From assembly GCF_015291885.1 (NCBI RefSeq), contig NZ_CP036186.1, positions 3,561,001 through 3,625,000 on the forward strand: a DNA stretch of 64,000 bases, given 5' to 3'. The notes beneath the pieces are model-generated. The model was not told where the DNA came from. It did no database searches and saw only the letters and a program-made list of their open reading frames with translations. Each line of letters starts with the position of its first letter. Within the stretch, counting starts at the first letter, position 1. The position numbers and the translations under genes are program-made. Of this stretch, positions 27,926 through 36,875 are shown one piece after another. This DNA comes from Stutzerimonas stutzeri. Lineage in GTDB: Bacteria; Pseudomonadota; Gammaproteobacteria; Pseudomonadales; Pseudomonadaceae.

Positions 27926-28222
27926 TCAAAGCAGCTGCGAAGCCATCGAAAGCGTCAGGCCGATCACCAGCCCAGCCACACCGCACTTGTAGAACACCTG
28001 GTTGATGCGTCTTGTTGCAGTGCCGTTCGCTGCGGTGCCGTTCGATGCCACCTGATGCGAAGCCTTCGGCGTATAGGTAGTCAATGCTCGCCGCGGGGCG
28101 CGGGCCTCGCGCCATTGGGTAGCCAGCAGCAACCAGCTTCCGCAAAGCACACTGACCAGCGCCAATGCATTGAGAAGCGTCGGCTGGGCAATCACCAGTC
28201 CCACCTGCGCATATAGCGCCAT
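27926..28222 (-). CDS. Hypothetical small membrane protein
   Basis: The 98-residue protein is not matched to a family. It has a hydrophobic segment at about residues 4-33 (LLNALALVSVLCGSWLLLA) and another at about 78-97 (VAGLVIGLTLSMASQLL), with a positively charged, Ser/Thr/Asn-rich middle. GAGGAT lies 8 bases before the ATG at 28222. It probably spans the inner membrane twice. Real but uncharacterised. Confidence 0.65.
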   Translation of the reverse strand: MALYAQVGLVIAQPTLLNALALVSVLCGSWLLLATQWREARAPRRALTTYTPKASHQVASNGTAANGTATRRINQVFYKCGVAGLVIGLTLSMASQLL

Positions 28223-28604
28223 CCAGATATCCTCTTTTACAGACCCGCCAGGCAGCCGCGCAGCTTATCCAGCCACGCGTACCATTTCCGTCGTTTCCGA
28301 CGGGGCGGCAACCTCTCTGCACTACTATAAGGCCAGCTTATGGCACGGTCTTCACCAGTCGGCCTTGACTAATGGCCAGGTGCGCCCGCACCCTCGGCAT
28401 ACCTCGAAACGGCGAACTAGAGCGTGTGCGGGGGCGGCAGCCAAGCGCGATTGCCGTCGGTGGATGCAAGCATTGCATGGCCACCGAGCGGATGCCTTCC
28501 AGTGAAGGGCGCTGCCGGCACGCGTCACTACGCCGTATCACTTGGCGTCAGCATTTTTTGCGCGCCACGGGGAAACAGCTATTTAAAAACGACAGGACGA
28601 GATA
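28223..28604. other. 382-base gap before the DUF1329 gene
   Basis: No convincing coding frame is seen. Near its end TTGCGC (28558-28563) and TATTTA (28580-28585) are spaced by 16 bases and could be a weak sigma-70 promoter for the DUF1329 gene. The rest holds nothing recognised. Confidence 0.4.
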
Positions 28605-29966
28605 ATGAAAATAACAATGTTCACAACCGGGGCGCTCACGCTTTCACTGCTCGCCAGTAACGTCATGGCCGCGGTATCGGAATCCGAAGCTGCACGTCTT
28701 GGCGCCGAGCTGACGCCGATCGGCGCAGAGAAGGCAGGCAACGCCGCCGGCACCATTCCTGCCTGGACCGGCGGGCTGGCCCAGGACGCCGCGGCGGTAT
28801 CTGCGGACGGTTTCGTTGGTGACCCCTATCCCAACGACAAGCCAAAGTTCACCATCACGGCGAAGAACTTCGAGGAGTACAAGGACAACCTGACACCTGG
28901 CCAAATCGCCATGTTCAAGCGTTATCCGGAGAGCTACCGCCTGCCGGTCTACGAGACCCGTCGTAGCGCAGCCATGCCGCAGCACGTGTATGACGCTGCA
29001 GCGCGCAACGCTACGCAGACCAACATGGTTCGTGGCGGCAACGGCCTGGAGAATTTCGAAAAAGCCATCGCTTTCCCGATCCCGAAAGACGGCATGGAAG
29101 TCATCTGGAACCATATCACCCGCTATCGCGGCGGCTCCGCACGCCGGGTGATCGCCCAGGCGACGCCTCAGGTGAACGGCAATTTCAGCCTGGTCAAGTT
29201 CGTCGACGAAGTCGTCTACACCGACACCCTGACCGACTACAAGCCCGATAAGCATGGCAACGTGCTGTTCTACTTCAAGCAGCAGGTCACCGAGCCGTCC
29301 CGCCTGGCCGGCAACGTGCTGCTGGTACACGAGACACTGGACCAGGTGAAGGAACCGCGTATGGCGTGGATCTATAATGCCGGCCAGCGCCGTGTGCGCC
29401 GCGCCCCGCAGGTTGCCTATGACGGCCCGGGCACTGCAGCTGACGGCCTGCGTACCTCCGACAACCTGGATATGTTCAATGGCGCGCCGGACCGCTACGA
29501 CTGGAAACTGATCGGCAAGAAAGAGCTATACATCCCGTACAACGCCTATCGCCTGGATTCGCCGCAGCTCAAGTACAGCGACATCATCAAGGCCGGCCAT
29601 ATCAACCAGGATCTGACCCGCTACGAGCTGCACCGCGTCTGGGAAGTGGAAGCGACCCTGAAGACCGGCGAGCGCCATATCTATGCCAAGCGTCACTTCT
29701 TTATCGATGAGGACACCTGGCAGGCCGCAGTCGTCGATCACTATGACGGTCGCAACCAACTATGGCGTGTAGCCGAAGCGCATAACCTGCACTTCTATAA
29801 CGTGCAGGTTCCGCTCTACTCGATGGAAACCCTCTACGACCTCATCTCCGGCCGCTATCTGGTCATGGGCATGAAGAACGAAGAGAAGAACCCCTACACC
29901 TACAACTACAAGGCCAACTCCAACCAGTACACCCCGGCCGCCCTGCGCAACTCCGGCGTGCGCTGA
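28605..29966 (+). CDS. DUF1329 outer-membrane-associated protein
   Basis: The 453-residue secreted protein has a signal peptide (residues 1-22, cleavage after NVMA) and the DUF1329 opening ESEAARLGAELTPIGAEKAGN with IPAWTGGL. The C-terminal half (HRVWEVEATLKTGERHIYAKR) resembles the LolA/LolB-like fold used in lipoprotein and lipid binding. In pseudomonads such genes usually sit next to a DUF1302 partner and are tied to growth on hydrophobic substrates; no DUF1302 gene is present on either side here. AGGACGAG precedes the ATG. Function is not established. Confidence 0.9.
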   Translation: MKITMFTTGALTLSLLASNVMAAVSESEAARLGAELTPIGAEKAGNAAGTIPAWTGGLAQDAAAVSADGFVGDPYPNDKPKFTITAKNFEEYKDNLTPGQIAMFKRYPESYRLPVYETRRSAAMPQHVYDAAARNATQTNMVRGGNGLENFEKAIAFPIPKDGMEVIWNHITRYRGGSARRVIAQATPQVNGNFSLVKFVDEVVYTDTLTDYKPDKHGNVLFYFKQQVTEPSRLAGNVLLVHETLDQVKEPRMAWIYNAGQRRVRRAPQVAYDGPGTAADGLRTSDNLDMFNGAPDRYDWKLIGKKELYIPYNAYRLDSPQLKYSDIIKAGHINQDLTRYELHRVWEVEATLKTGERHIYAKRHFFIDEDTWQAAVVDHYDGRNQLWRVAEAHNLHFYNVQVPLYSMETLYDLISGRYLVMGMKNEEKNPYTYNYKANSNQYTPAALRNSGVR

Positions 29967-29983
29967 TTCAACTGGCTGCATTC

Positions 29984-30008
29984 GACGCCCCGCTCCCCGC
30001 GGGGCGTC
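29984..30008 (+). terminator. Rho-independent terminator of the DUF1329 gene
   Basis: A perfect 10-base stem (GACGCCCCGC at 29984-29993, GCGGGGCGTC at 29999-30008) with a 5-base loop, followed by TTCATTTCC, lies 18 bases after the stop. Confidence 0.85.
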
Positions 30009-30033
30009 TTCATTTCCGCACCCTGAAAATGAA

Positions 30034-30065
30034 AAACCCTGCCAGGCTCAGCCATGGCAGGGTTT
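30034..30065 (-). terminator. Rho-independent terminator of yajG
   Basis: An 11-base perfect stem (30034-30044 with 30055-30065) on the minus strand, 10-base loop, followed by TTC and ATTTTC after a T5 run formed by the stem end. It lies 43 bases past the yajG stop. Confidence 0.8.
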
Positions 30066-30107
30066 CGGATCAGCCGTCCGTGTGAGACGGCCCAGTGCTA
30101 ACGACGC

Positions 30108-30692
30108 TTACTGGGCTAGCAAGCGGCCAATGTTCTCATCCCGAAAAACGCGGGTCAGCGCATCACTCAAAACATCGCTGACCAACTTGGTATTGGTCTG
30201 CTCGTTGGGTGCCATGCCAAAACGCTGATTCAGGGACGCACCATAACGGCCGTTGTAGCGCTTGCCGGCATTCTGTACCTCAATCTTCAGCGTCGCGCCA
30301 ACGTTGGCCTCGGTGACGTACAAACCCTCTTTCGGCGACTGGTATTTCAATTCCGCCAGGGTCAAGGTCAGTTGTGGCGCATTGTAGGCATTGGCCGACG
30401 GCGTAAAGCCGAGCAGACGTACTGCCGCTTCGGTCTGCGCCTGGAGCTTTGGTAGCACCTTGGCAGCAGGCACGATCACGGCGCTGGTTTCCGGGTAAAG
30501 GCCGCCGCGGGTACCGAGAGTCGGCGACGGGCGTCCATCGACCACCCGCACGACGACCGGCTGGCCCTGACCGACAGGATTGATAGAGCCATTGAGTTTG
30601 GGGTTGGGATCGAGCTGCTGGGGGCTATGGGCACAGCCCACGAGACTCATTCCAAGAACGGTGACAAGACCGAACAACAGGCGTTGCAGCAT
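30108..30692 (-). CDS. yajG: YajG-family lipoprotein
   Basis: The 194-residue protein has a signal peptide with lipobox SLVGC (Cys20). The mature part has the YajG pattern VVVRVVDGRPSPTLGTRGG and the C-terminal VLSDALTRVFRDENIGRLL. It should be an outer-membrane-anchored periplasmic lipoprotein. GGAGAA precedes the ATG. Function is unknown in general; YajG is adjacent to AmpG in E. coli, which is not the case here. Confidence 0.92.
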   Translation of the reverse strand: MLQRLLFGLVTVLGMSLVGCAHSPQQLDPNPKLNGSINPVGQGQPVVVRVVDGRPSPTLGTRGGLYPETSAVIVPAAKVLPKLQAQTEAAVRLLGFTPSANAYNAPQLTLTLAELKYQSPKEGLYVTEANVGATLKIEVQNAGKRYNGRYGASLNQRFGMAPNEQTNTKLVSDVLSDALTRVFRDENIGRLLAQ

Positions 30693-30859
30693 GCTGTTTT
30701 CTCCAGGTTAGGGGCGACGAGTGGGGCGCAGTATACCCAGCAGCACGACGTGCCGACAGTGATGCGATTCAGACCAACGGCGGCGCCCCGCCGTTCATTT
30801 CACGCGCCTGTCACAGACCTCTGAGATGAAGAGGCATCCCCTTGCGATGAGCGAAAACC

Positions 30860-31051
30860 ATGCGACAGATCCTCTCGCTACTGCGCCGCCCCAAGCCCCG
30901 CCATTTTGCCCTGCTCGATAAGCATGATCGCTGCCGCATGCTGCTGAGCAGTGCCGGTAAGCCCGAAGGAGCGGGCTGGATCGAGATCCAGGAGCTGCGT
31001 CTGAGCTGGATCGGCCAACAACTCCCCGCCGATTGCCTGCGGGCAGCCTGA
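30860..31051 (+). CDS. Hypothetical short protein
   Basis: The 63-residue frame begins MRQILSLLRRPKPRHFALLD and contains GWIEIQELRLSWIGQQLP. Composition is protein-like and the frame is followed by a hairpin terminator, but the ribosome-binding site is weak. It is basic at the N-terminus. No family recognised; a conserved short Pseudomonas protein is possible. Confidence 0.6.
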   Translation: MRQILSLLRRPKPRHFALLDKHDRCRMLLSSAGKPEGAGWIEIQELRLSWIGQQLPADCLRAA

Positions 31052-31100
31052 CTGGATGGCGCACGGCAGATCTGACCCCGACAAACTCAATGCAAAAAAA

Positions 31101-31125
31101 AGCCCCGTACGCACGGTACGGGGCT
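31101..31125 (-). terminator. Bidirectional terminator between the short protein gene and mqo
   Basis: AGCCCCGTAC (31101-31110) and GTACGGGGCT (31116-31125) form a 10-base perfect stem with a 5-base loop. Eight A on its left give a T8 tail for mqo on the minus strand; TTTCTG on the right serves the plus strand. Confidence 0.9.
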
Positions 31126-31137
31126 TTCTGCTTCAGA

Positions 31138-32646
31138 CTAGACCGGCCTAGCGGCTCGGTACTCCAGCCCCAAGCGCTTATCAGCCATTTCGCTGATCTC
31201 GCGGTAAGCCACTGGATCGTTCTGCAGCGTGGCTTCGCGCGCCGGGAACATCTCCTGCAGTTTGCTCGTCCACGCCTGCGAACGGTACTGCTCGGGGAAG
31301 CAGCGCTCGAGCAGGTCGAGCATGATCGAAACAGTCACCGAGGCCCCAGGCGAAGCGCCTAGCAGCGCAGCGATGGTGCCATCCTTCGCGGCGACCAGCT
31401 CGGTGCCGAATTGCAGGATGCCGCCTTTCTTCGGATCTTTCTTGATGATCTGCACGCGCTGGCCTGCGACCTCCAGACGCCAATCCTCGGCCTTGGCCTC
31501 AGGGTAGAAGCCACGGAGCGTCTCCAGGCGATCCTCCATGGACTGCCGCACTTCCTTGATCAGGTAGCGGGTAAGATCCATGTTGTCGCGAGCAACAGCC
31601 AACATCGGGCCGATGTTGCCCGGACGGATCGACAGCGGCAGGTCCAGGAACGAACCACGCTTGAGGAACTTGGTGGTGAAGCCGGCGTAAGGCCCGAACA
31701 GCAGCGACTTCTTGCCGTCGACGACGCGGGTATCCAGATGCGGCACCGACATCGGCGGCGCACCGACTGCAGCCAGACTGTAGACCTTGGCCTGATGTTG
31801 CTTGACGATCTCAGGGTTGTCACAACGCAGCCACTGGCCGCTGACAGGGAACCCGCCGAAGCCCTTGCCCTCTTCGACGCCGGACATCTGCAGCAACGGC
31901 AGCGCAGCACCACCGGCACCGAGGAAAACGAAGCCGGCCTGTACCTGGCGCGAATCCCCCGTGCGGGTGTTCTTGATGTCCACCGTCCAGCCACCGGCCG
32001 TGCGGTCAATACCGGTAACTTTCTGGTTGTAGGACAGTTTGACTCCGCCGCTACGCGACAGATAGCTGAGCATCTGGCTGGTCACCGCGCCGAAGTTGAC
32101 GTCAGTGCCATTCATGGCGCGAGTCGCCGCGATCGGCTCGTCCGCAGCGCGGCCCGGCATCATCAGCGGCATCCACTCGGCCAGCGTCGCACGGTCCTCG
32201 GTATAAACCATGTCGGCGAAGGCGTGGTGGGTCTTCAGCGCTTCGAAGCGACGCTTGAGGTAGTCGATGTTCTTGCTGCCGCGCACGAAGCTCAGGTGCG
32301 GCACGGGATTGATGAAATCACGGGGAGAGCCGAAGCCTTCACGGTCGGCAAGGTAGGCCCAGAACTGCTTGGAGACCTCGAACTGGGTGTTGATCAGCAC
32401 GGCCTTCTTGATATCGATCGCGCCGTCTTTGCTGTCCGGGGTGTAGTTCAGCTCGCAGAGCCCGGCGTGACCGGTGCCGGCGTTGTTCCACGGGTTGGAG
32501 CTTTCGATGGCTCCGGATTCCTGCAGCTCGACGATTTCCAGCTTGATATTGGGATCGAGTTCCTTGAGCAGTACCGCGAGGGTCGCACTCATGATGCCGG
32601 CTCCCACCAGCACCATATCCACTGCTTCGCTATCGTGTTGCGTCAT
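31138..32646 (-). CDS. mqo: Malate:quinone oxidoreductase
   Basis: The 502-residue FAD enzyme starts at ATG 32646, with GGAGAA upstream; the longer frame to 32667 lacks support. The N-terminal dinucleotide site reads [19 protein letters not shown], and the Mqo signatures [18 protein letters not shown] and [15 protein letters not shown] are present. It oxidises malate to oxaloacetate at the inner membrane and passes electrons to quinones, in place of or beside malate dehydrogenase in the TCA cycle of pseudomonads. It ends at the strong T8 hairpin. Confidence 0.97.
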   Translation of the reverse strand: MTQHDSEAVDMVLVGAGIMSATLAVLLKELDPNIKLEIVELQESGAIESSNPWNNAGTGHAGLCELNYTPDSKDGAIDIKKAVLINTQFEVSKQFWAYLADREGFGSPRDFINPVPHLSFVRGSKNIDYLKRRFEALKTHHAFADMVYTEDRATLAEWMPLMMPGRAADEPIAATRAMNGTDVNFGAVTSQMLSYLSRSGGVKLSYNQKVTGIDRTAGGWTVDIKNTRTGDSRQVQAGFVFLGAGGAALPLLQMSGVEEGKGFGGFPVSGQWLRCDNPEIVKQHQAKVYSLAAVGAPPMSVPHLDTRVVDGKKSLLFGPYAGFTTKFLKRGSFLDLPLSIRPGNIGPMLAVARDNMDLTRYLIKEVRQSMEDRLETLRGFYPEAKAEDWRLEVAGQRVQIIKKDPKKGGILQFGTELVAAKDGTIAALLGASPGASVTVSIMLDLLERCFPEQYRSQAWTSKLQEMFPAREATLQNDPVAYREISEMADKRLGLEYRAARPV

Positions 32647-32991
32647 CAACGCGTTCTCCAGAATCACAGCATTAAACTGTCGTGACCGCAGTACGCGGCC
32701 CCGTAAAACCCACCAGCCAGACGGTCAGGAACGGAGCGTGTGCCTGTGCCGCTGCTCGGGAGCATGTGCCCGAGAACAGGTAGCCAAAGGCTGCCTGCCA
32801 GCTGTCGGAAGGGCGGCTTTTGGCCTCCTTCCTCTCGCTGCGATCCATCCGGAGCGGGCTTGACCCAGGGCTCGACGGTGGACACTGCGAGGAAATCGAT
32901 TGCGAATCATGTTGCCGTAGCCAGCCGCAGCCTTGCCGTTCATGGCTGGCTAGGGTGCCGTTGTGTTCGATACGAAATGGCGACTCTCAGT
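32647..32991. other. 345-base gap between mqo and the small conserved gene
   Basis: No convincing gene is seen. It holds an inverted repeat, TAGCCAGCC (32918-32926) and GGCTGGCTA (32944-32952), 17 bases apart, just past the stop of the minus-strand gene at 32992. This may be a weak terminator or an operator; there is no T-run. Confidence 0.4.
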
Positions 32992-33279
32992 TCAGCCGCG
33001 CATGGCCTCGATCAATTCGATATAGGGCCTGGCCTGACGCTGGTCGGCGACCAGGTCGATAAAGTCATGCCCCTTGCCATCCCGCGCGCCAAGATCGTAG
33101 CCAGCAGCGACGAAGAAGCCGAGAAAACGCTCGAAATCATCGACGCGAAGGCCACGGTAGGCCTTGATCAGCTTATGCAGCGAAGGGGGAGTATCGTCAG
33201 CCGGCTCAGGCTGAAGAAACAGCTTGATCGACTCATCTGCGATCTCGTCGCCAATCACCTGCTTCTTGTCTTTACGCAT
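32992..33279 (-). CDS. Conserved Pseudomonas small protein (resembles the PA4642 family)
   Basis: The 95-residue acidic cytoplasmic protein begins MRKDKKQVIGDEIADE and contains SLHKLIKAYRGLRVDDFERFL and ARDGKGHDFIDLV. It resembles a small family encoded near mqoB in P. aeruginosa; this is recalled from knowledge, not searched. GGAGG lies 4 bases before the ATG at 33279, which settles the start against the longer frame. Function is unknown. Confidence 0.8.
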   Translation of the reverse strand: MRKDKKQVIGDEIADESIKLFLQPEPADDTPPSLHKLIKAYRGLRVDDFERFLGFFVAAGYDLGARDGKGHDFIDLVADQRQARPYIELIEAMRG

Positions 33280-33471
33280 GCCGCCTCCGGTCCACGGGGT
33301 CTCACGGGGGCGGCAGTTTACTCCTCGCAGGCGACTCACTCAACGCGCCAAGGCGGCTTGCGACCAAGGTCGTACATCGCCGCGCCAGCATACCGGGTGA
33401 TCTTGCAGCACAAATAACAAGAGCTGCCCGCGTCTATAATGGCGCCTTCGCGAACAAGGAGCGTCCCAGGC

Positions 33472-35202
33472 ATGAAGTTTCCCCCTTTATTTGCCGCATG
33501 GCATCAGACCTTGCGCCTGGGGTACGGAGCCCGCGCCCTACGCGGCGACATTAGCGCCGGGTTGACGGTGGGCATCATCGCCATTCCACTGGCCATGGCG
33601 CTGGCGATCGCCGTCGGTGTGGCACCACAACATGGCCTCTACACGGTACTGGTCGCTGCGCCACTGATCGCGCTGACCGGGGGGTCGCGCTTCAATGTGT
33701 CCGGGCCGACGGCGGCGTTCGTGGTGATCCTGCTGCCGATTACCCAGCAGTTCGGTCTCGGCGGTCTGCTGCTGTGCACCATGCTCGCCGGTCTGATCCT
33801 GATCACCCTTGGCCTGCTGCGCGCCGGCCGTCTGATCGCCTTCATCCCCTACCCCGTCACACTGGGATTCACCGCAGGTATCGGCATCGTCATCGCCACC
33901 CTGCAGATCAAGGACCTGTTCGGTCTCACCCTTACCGAACAGCCGCAGCACTACGTCGAGCAAGTCGGCCTGCTGGTCCGCTCGCTGCCAGGCGCACACC
34001 TTGGCGATGCTCTGGTGGCTGCACTTTGCCTGGCAGTGCTGATCATCTGGCCGCGCTGGGTACCGAAAGTACCGGGGCATCTGGTGGCGTTGACGGTAGG
34101 CGCATTGGCTGGCTTGCTGTTGGAGTCGTCCGGATTATCCGTGGCGACACTGGGAGAGCGCTTCAGTTACACGCTGGACGGGGTCACCCATCCGGGTATT
34201 CCACCATTTCTGCCCGACTTCGCCTGGCCATGGCTGTTGCCTGGCCCGGACGGCCAGCCGCTGCAACTGAGTTACGAGCTATTGCGCCAACTGCTTGCCC
34301 CGGCATTTGCGATCGCCATGCTCGGGGCCATCGAATCACTACTCTGCGCAGTAGTTGCCGACGGCATGACCGGCAGCAACCACGAGCCCAACGCCGAGCT
34401 GATCGGTCAAGGCTTGGGCAATCTGGTCGCCCCACTGTTCGGAGGCATTACCGCGACTGCCGCCATCGCCCGCAGCGCTACCAACGTTCGAGCCGGTGCC
34501 TTCTCGCCGCTGGCATCGATCATCCACGCCGGCGTGGTGCTGGTGGCAATACTCTGGTTGGCGCCGCTGTTCAGTTATCTGCCAATGGCGGCGCTGGCTG
34601 CGTTGCTGGTAATGGTGGCCTGGAACATGAGCGAGGCCCCGCACGTGGTGCACGTGTTGCGTATCGCTCCGCGCAGCGATGTGCTGGTGCTGCTGACCTG
34701 CCTGACACTTACCGTGCTGTTCGACATGGTGCTGGCCGTCGGCGTCGGGCTGTTATTGGCGGCCGGATTGTTCATCAAACGCATGAGCGAGCTGACCGAC
34801 ACCACCGCGCTCTCCCGTGAGCAGCGTCGAATCCTTCAGGACATGCCCGAGCACGTCGCCACGTACGCAATCCGCGGACCGCTGTTCTTCGGCGCAGCAG
34901 AAAAGGCGCTGGGCGCCCTGCGGCGCTTCAACCCCGAGGTCAAGGTGGTGATCGTCGATATCAGCGCGGTACCGATGCTGGACATGACTGCACTGGCATC
35001 GCTGGAGAACGTGCTGGTGGATTACCGTCGGTTAGGGGTCACGCTGATACTCAGTGGCAGCAATGCCCAGGTCCGCCTGAAGCTGCGCCGTGCCGGCATC
35101 CACAGGTTGCAAGGCCACCTGCTCTACGTTAGCAATCTGAGTCAGGCCCGAGAAAAAGCACTGCGCCTGCTGCAGGCTGGGCCAGACGAGGCCCCGGCCT
35201 GA
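33472..35202 (+). CDS. SulP-family anion transporter with STAS domain
   Basis: The 576-residue inner-membrane protein starts at ATG 33472, preceded by AAGGAG. It has the SulP core with GLTVGIIAIPLAMALAIAVG and NVSGPTAAFVVIL (about residues 20-90), around 11-12 membrane segments, and a C-terminal STAS domain (about 440-560; VVIVDISAVPMLDMTALASLE). SulP proteins move sulfate, bicarbonate or dicarboxylates with Na+ or H+. Substrate cannot be told from sequence. A consensus -10 box TATAAT lies at 33435-33440, but no good -35 accompanies it. Confidence 0.94.
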   Translation: MKFPPLFAAWHQTLRLGYGARALRGDISAGLTVGIIAIPLAMALAIAVGVAPQHGLYTVLVAAPLIALTGGSRFNVSGPTAAFVVILLPITQQFGLGGLLLCTMLAGLILITLGLLRAGRLIAFIPYPVTLGFTAGIGIVIATLQIKDLFGLTLTEQPQHYVEQVGLLVRSLPGAHLGDALVAALCLAVLIIWPRWVPKVPGHLVALTVGALAGLLLESSGLSVATLGERFSYTLDGVTHPGIPPFLPDFAWPWLLPGPDGQPLQLSYELLRQLLAPAFAIAMLGAIESLLCAVVADGMTGSNHEPNAELIGQGLGNLVAPLFGGITATAAIARSATNVRAGAFSPLASIIHAGVVLVAILWLAPLFSYLPMAALAALLVMVAWNMSEAPHVVHVLRIAPRSDVLVLLTCLTLTVLFDMVLAVGVGLLLAAGLFIKRMSELTDTTALSREQRRILQDMPEHVATYAIRGPLFFGAAEKALGALRRFNPEVKVVIVDISAVPMLDMTALASLENVLVDYRRLGVTLILSGSNAQVRLKLRRAGIHRLQGHLLYVSNLSQAREKALRLLQAGPDEAPA

Positions 35203-35203
35203 T

Positions 35204-35230
35204 CGCGCTGCCGGACTACCCGGCAGCGCG
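35204..35230. terminator. Bidirectional hairpin between the SulP and SDR genes
   Basis: An 11-base perfect stem (CGCGCTGCCGG at 35204-35214, CCGGCAGCGCG at 35220-35230) with a 5-base loop lies between two convergent genes. It has no T-run on either side. Confidence 0.65.
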
Positions 35231-35246
35231 CTGAACTGAAGCGAGA

Positions 35247-36158
35247 TCAGCCGGCATGCTTTTGCAGGTTGGCCATCATTTCCTTCAACGCCTCCATGTT
35301 ATCGGCTGGGTGCGCGGCATTTTCGAAATTGCAGATCTGTTGCCACTGCGCGGCGACGTCTTCGGCATCGAAGCCGGCCTTCGGATCGAAGCCCGAGCCA
35401 AGGCTGCGCTCCCAGCGCACCTTGCCCATCCAGCCGCCGCCAACCTCGAAGAGACCTGAGGTCTCCTGACATTGCTCGCTGGCCAGATAAACCACCAGCG
35501 GACTCACCAGCTCCGGCTTGAGCTGCTCGAACACCTGCGGCGGGATCAGCCCTTCAGTCATCCGGGTAGCGCCGGTTGGCGCGATGGCATTGACCAGCAC
35601 ATTGTTCTTGCGCCCTTCCAGTGCGAGCGTGCGAGTCAGCCCATACAGACCGAGCTTGGCCATGCCGTAGTTCGCCTGGCCGAAATTGCCATAGATGCCA
35701 GACGTCGAAGCGGTAAAGATCACTCGCCCATAATTCTGCTCACGCATATGCGGCCAGGCTGCACGGGTGACCTTGTAAGCGCCCTCGACGTGCACGCGAT
35801 AGACCAGATCCCAGTCGGCGTCCTCCATCTTGTGGAAGGTCTTGTCGCGCAGAATGCCGGCATTGTTCACCACTACGTCGATGCGACCGAAGGAATCAAG
35901 GGCCTGCTGCACGATCCGATCGCCATCGGTAACCGAATCATGATTGGCTACGGCGGTACCGCCCGCCTGGCGAATTTCCTCCACCACGCGATCGGCAGCG
36001 GAACTGTTGGCGCCTTCGCCCTGGGCACTGCCGCCCAGGTCGTTGACCACGACCTTTGCACCGTGACGAGCGAACAGCAGCGCATGGGCTCTCCCGAGCC
36101 CACCACCGGCGCCGGTCACAATCACTACCTTGTCTTCGAAGCGGATGGCATCAGTCAT
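35247..36158 (-). CDS. Short-chain dehydrogenase/reductase of the MFE-2/FabG type
   Basis: The 303-residue protein has the nucleotide motif VTGAGGGLGRAHALLFA, NNAGILRDKTFHKM, and the catalytic Ser (FTASTSGIYG) with YGMAK (Tyr-x3-Lys). Its sequence resembles the (3R)-hydroxyacyl-CoA dehydrogenase part of multifunctional enzyme 2, with extra residues in the C-terminal region (after GGGWMGKVRWERSLG). It probably acts on a hydroxyacyl-CoA or a related steroid-like substrate with NAD(P). No hydratase partner gene is next to it. Confidence 0.93.
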   Translation of the reverse strand: MTDAIRFEDKVVIVTGAGGGLGRAHALLFARHGAKVVVNDLGGSAQGEGANSSAADRVVEEIRQAGGTAVANHDSVTDGDRIVQQALDSFGRIDVVVNNAGILRDKTFHKMEDADWDLVYRVHVEGAYKVTRAAWPHMREQNYGRVIFTASTSGIYGNFGQANYGMAKLGLYGLTRTLALEGRKNNVLVNAIAPTGATRMTEGLIPPQVFEQLKPELVSPLVVYLASEQCQETSGLFEVGGGWMGKVRWERSLGSGFDPKAGFDAEDVAAQWQQICNFENAAHPADNMEALKEMMANLQKHAG

Positions 36159-36375
36159 GGGAAACTCCCTAAGCGGTTTCTTATTGGTTGAATTCAGAGC
36201 AGCGAGTGTCGTTCAGGCGCCGGCCCCTCACAACTAACCGCCCAGAAATGAATGCTGCGGCATAAGACTCGGGGATGTCCGAACCTCGCCTTGCGCCGGT
36301 CCAGGCTAGTGAGCGATTTTCAATCATGTGATTGGCGACGGCGTGGGCACAGGGCCACGAGGGTATTTACCCAAA

Positions 36376-36411
36376 CTACACACAGAGTTTTCCACAGCTT
36401 TGGTGAATAAG
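36376..36411. repeat. DnaA-box module 1 (degenerate)
   Basis: It fits the layout TTATCCACAG-N7-CACAG-N5-GTGGATAAG: CTACACACAG at 36376-36385, CACAG at 36393-36397, GTGAATAAG at 36403-36411. The central CACAG lies in a near-box TTTTCCACA (36388-36396). It is the weakest of four copies. Confidence 0.55.
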
Positions 36412-36574
36412 TACGACGTTCTTCAACGCCCGATAAAATTGCTTTCCAAACTCCTGAGGCAAGTGCCAAACCTGCTGCAATGCGGCCTGCGGTCGCACCG
36501 AGATGAGCTGTACAAAAAATGCACATACTTTGTAGGCGCTACGCACGCCTCGCTTGCAGCCACTCTTCCAAAGG

Positions 36575-36610
36575 TTATCCACAGAACTGCACACAGAACT
36601 TGGGGATATC
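36575..36610. repeat. DnaA-box module 2
   Basis: A perfect TTATCCACA box is at 36575-36583, CACAG at 36592-36596, and a weaker inverted half GGGGATATC at 36602-36610. Spacing is identical to the other copies. Confidence 0.7.
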
Positions 36611-36717
36611 AGAAGCATCCCTTATAGATTAACGGCAATCGCCGCGATGGCGAGAAACTAAAGGCCTGCTGCTCTCGGTTGCCTCAGGATAAGCGCACCT
36701 ATTGAGGAGCATCAGCC

Positions 36718-36783
36718 ATGTCCAGTCGCCATCTGATCAAGCAGCTATTCGCCACCTACGCATGTGCCGCCGGGGCGCGTTGA
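36718..36783 (+). CDS. Possible 21-residue ORF upstream of the LOG gene
   Basis: ATG at 36718 is preceded by GAGGAG at good spacing and the frame reads MSSRHLIKQLF to a stop at 36781-36783. It may be a leader peptide or the remains of a longer gene: a frame one base away continues RVDKAERLYRMLVSLA. It is small, with no family match. Confidence 0.35.
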   Translation: MSSRHLIKQLFATYACAAGAR

Positions 36784-36875
36784 TAAAGCCGAACGCCTTT
36801 ATCGTATGTTGGTCAGCTTGGCCGCATGGGGCCGGCGGCGTAATCTTCCGCAGGCCCTAATTAGCGGAGTAAACG

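Larger units (their letters stand above)
36159..36717. other. Low-GC gap upstream of the LOG gene with two DnaA-box modules
   Basis: 559 bases without a convincing gene. The part from about 36360 to 36620 is visibly richer in A/T than the surroundings and holds two copies of the DnaA-box module described separately (36376-36411, 36575-36610). Open frames here have no family resemblance and look accidental. Confidence 0.6.

Noticed and set aside
31411..32685. 424-residue plus-strand frame across mqo
   Set aside because: It is the antisense of the well-supported mqo gene and has no family resemblance.
32740..33417. 225-residue plus-strand frame after mqo
   Set aside because: Overlaps the small conserved minus-strand gene and shows no recognisable domain.
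36328..36627. 99-residue plus-strand frame upstream of the LOG gene
   Set aside because: No SD, no family match, and it runs through the DnaA-box modules in an A/T-rich non-coding stretch.
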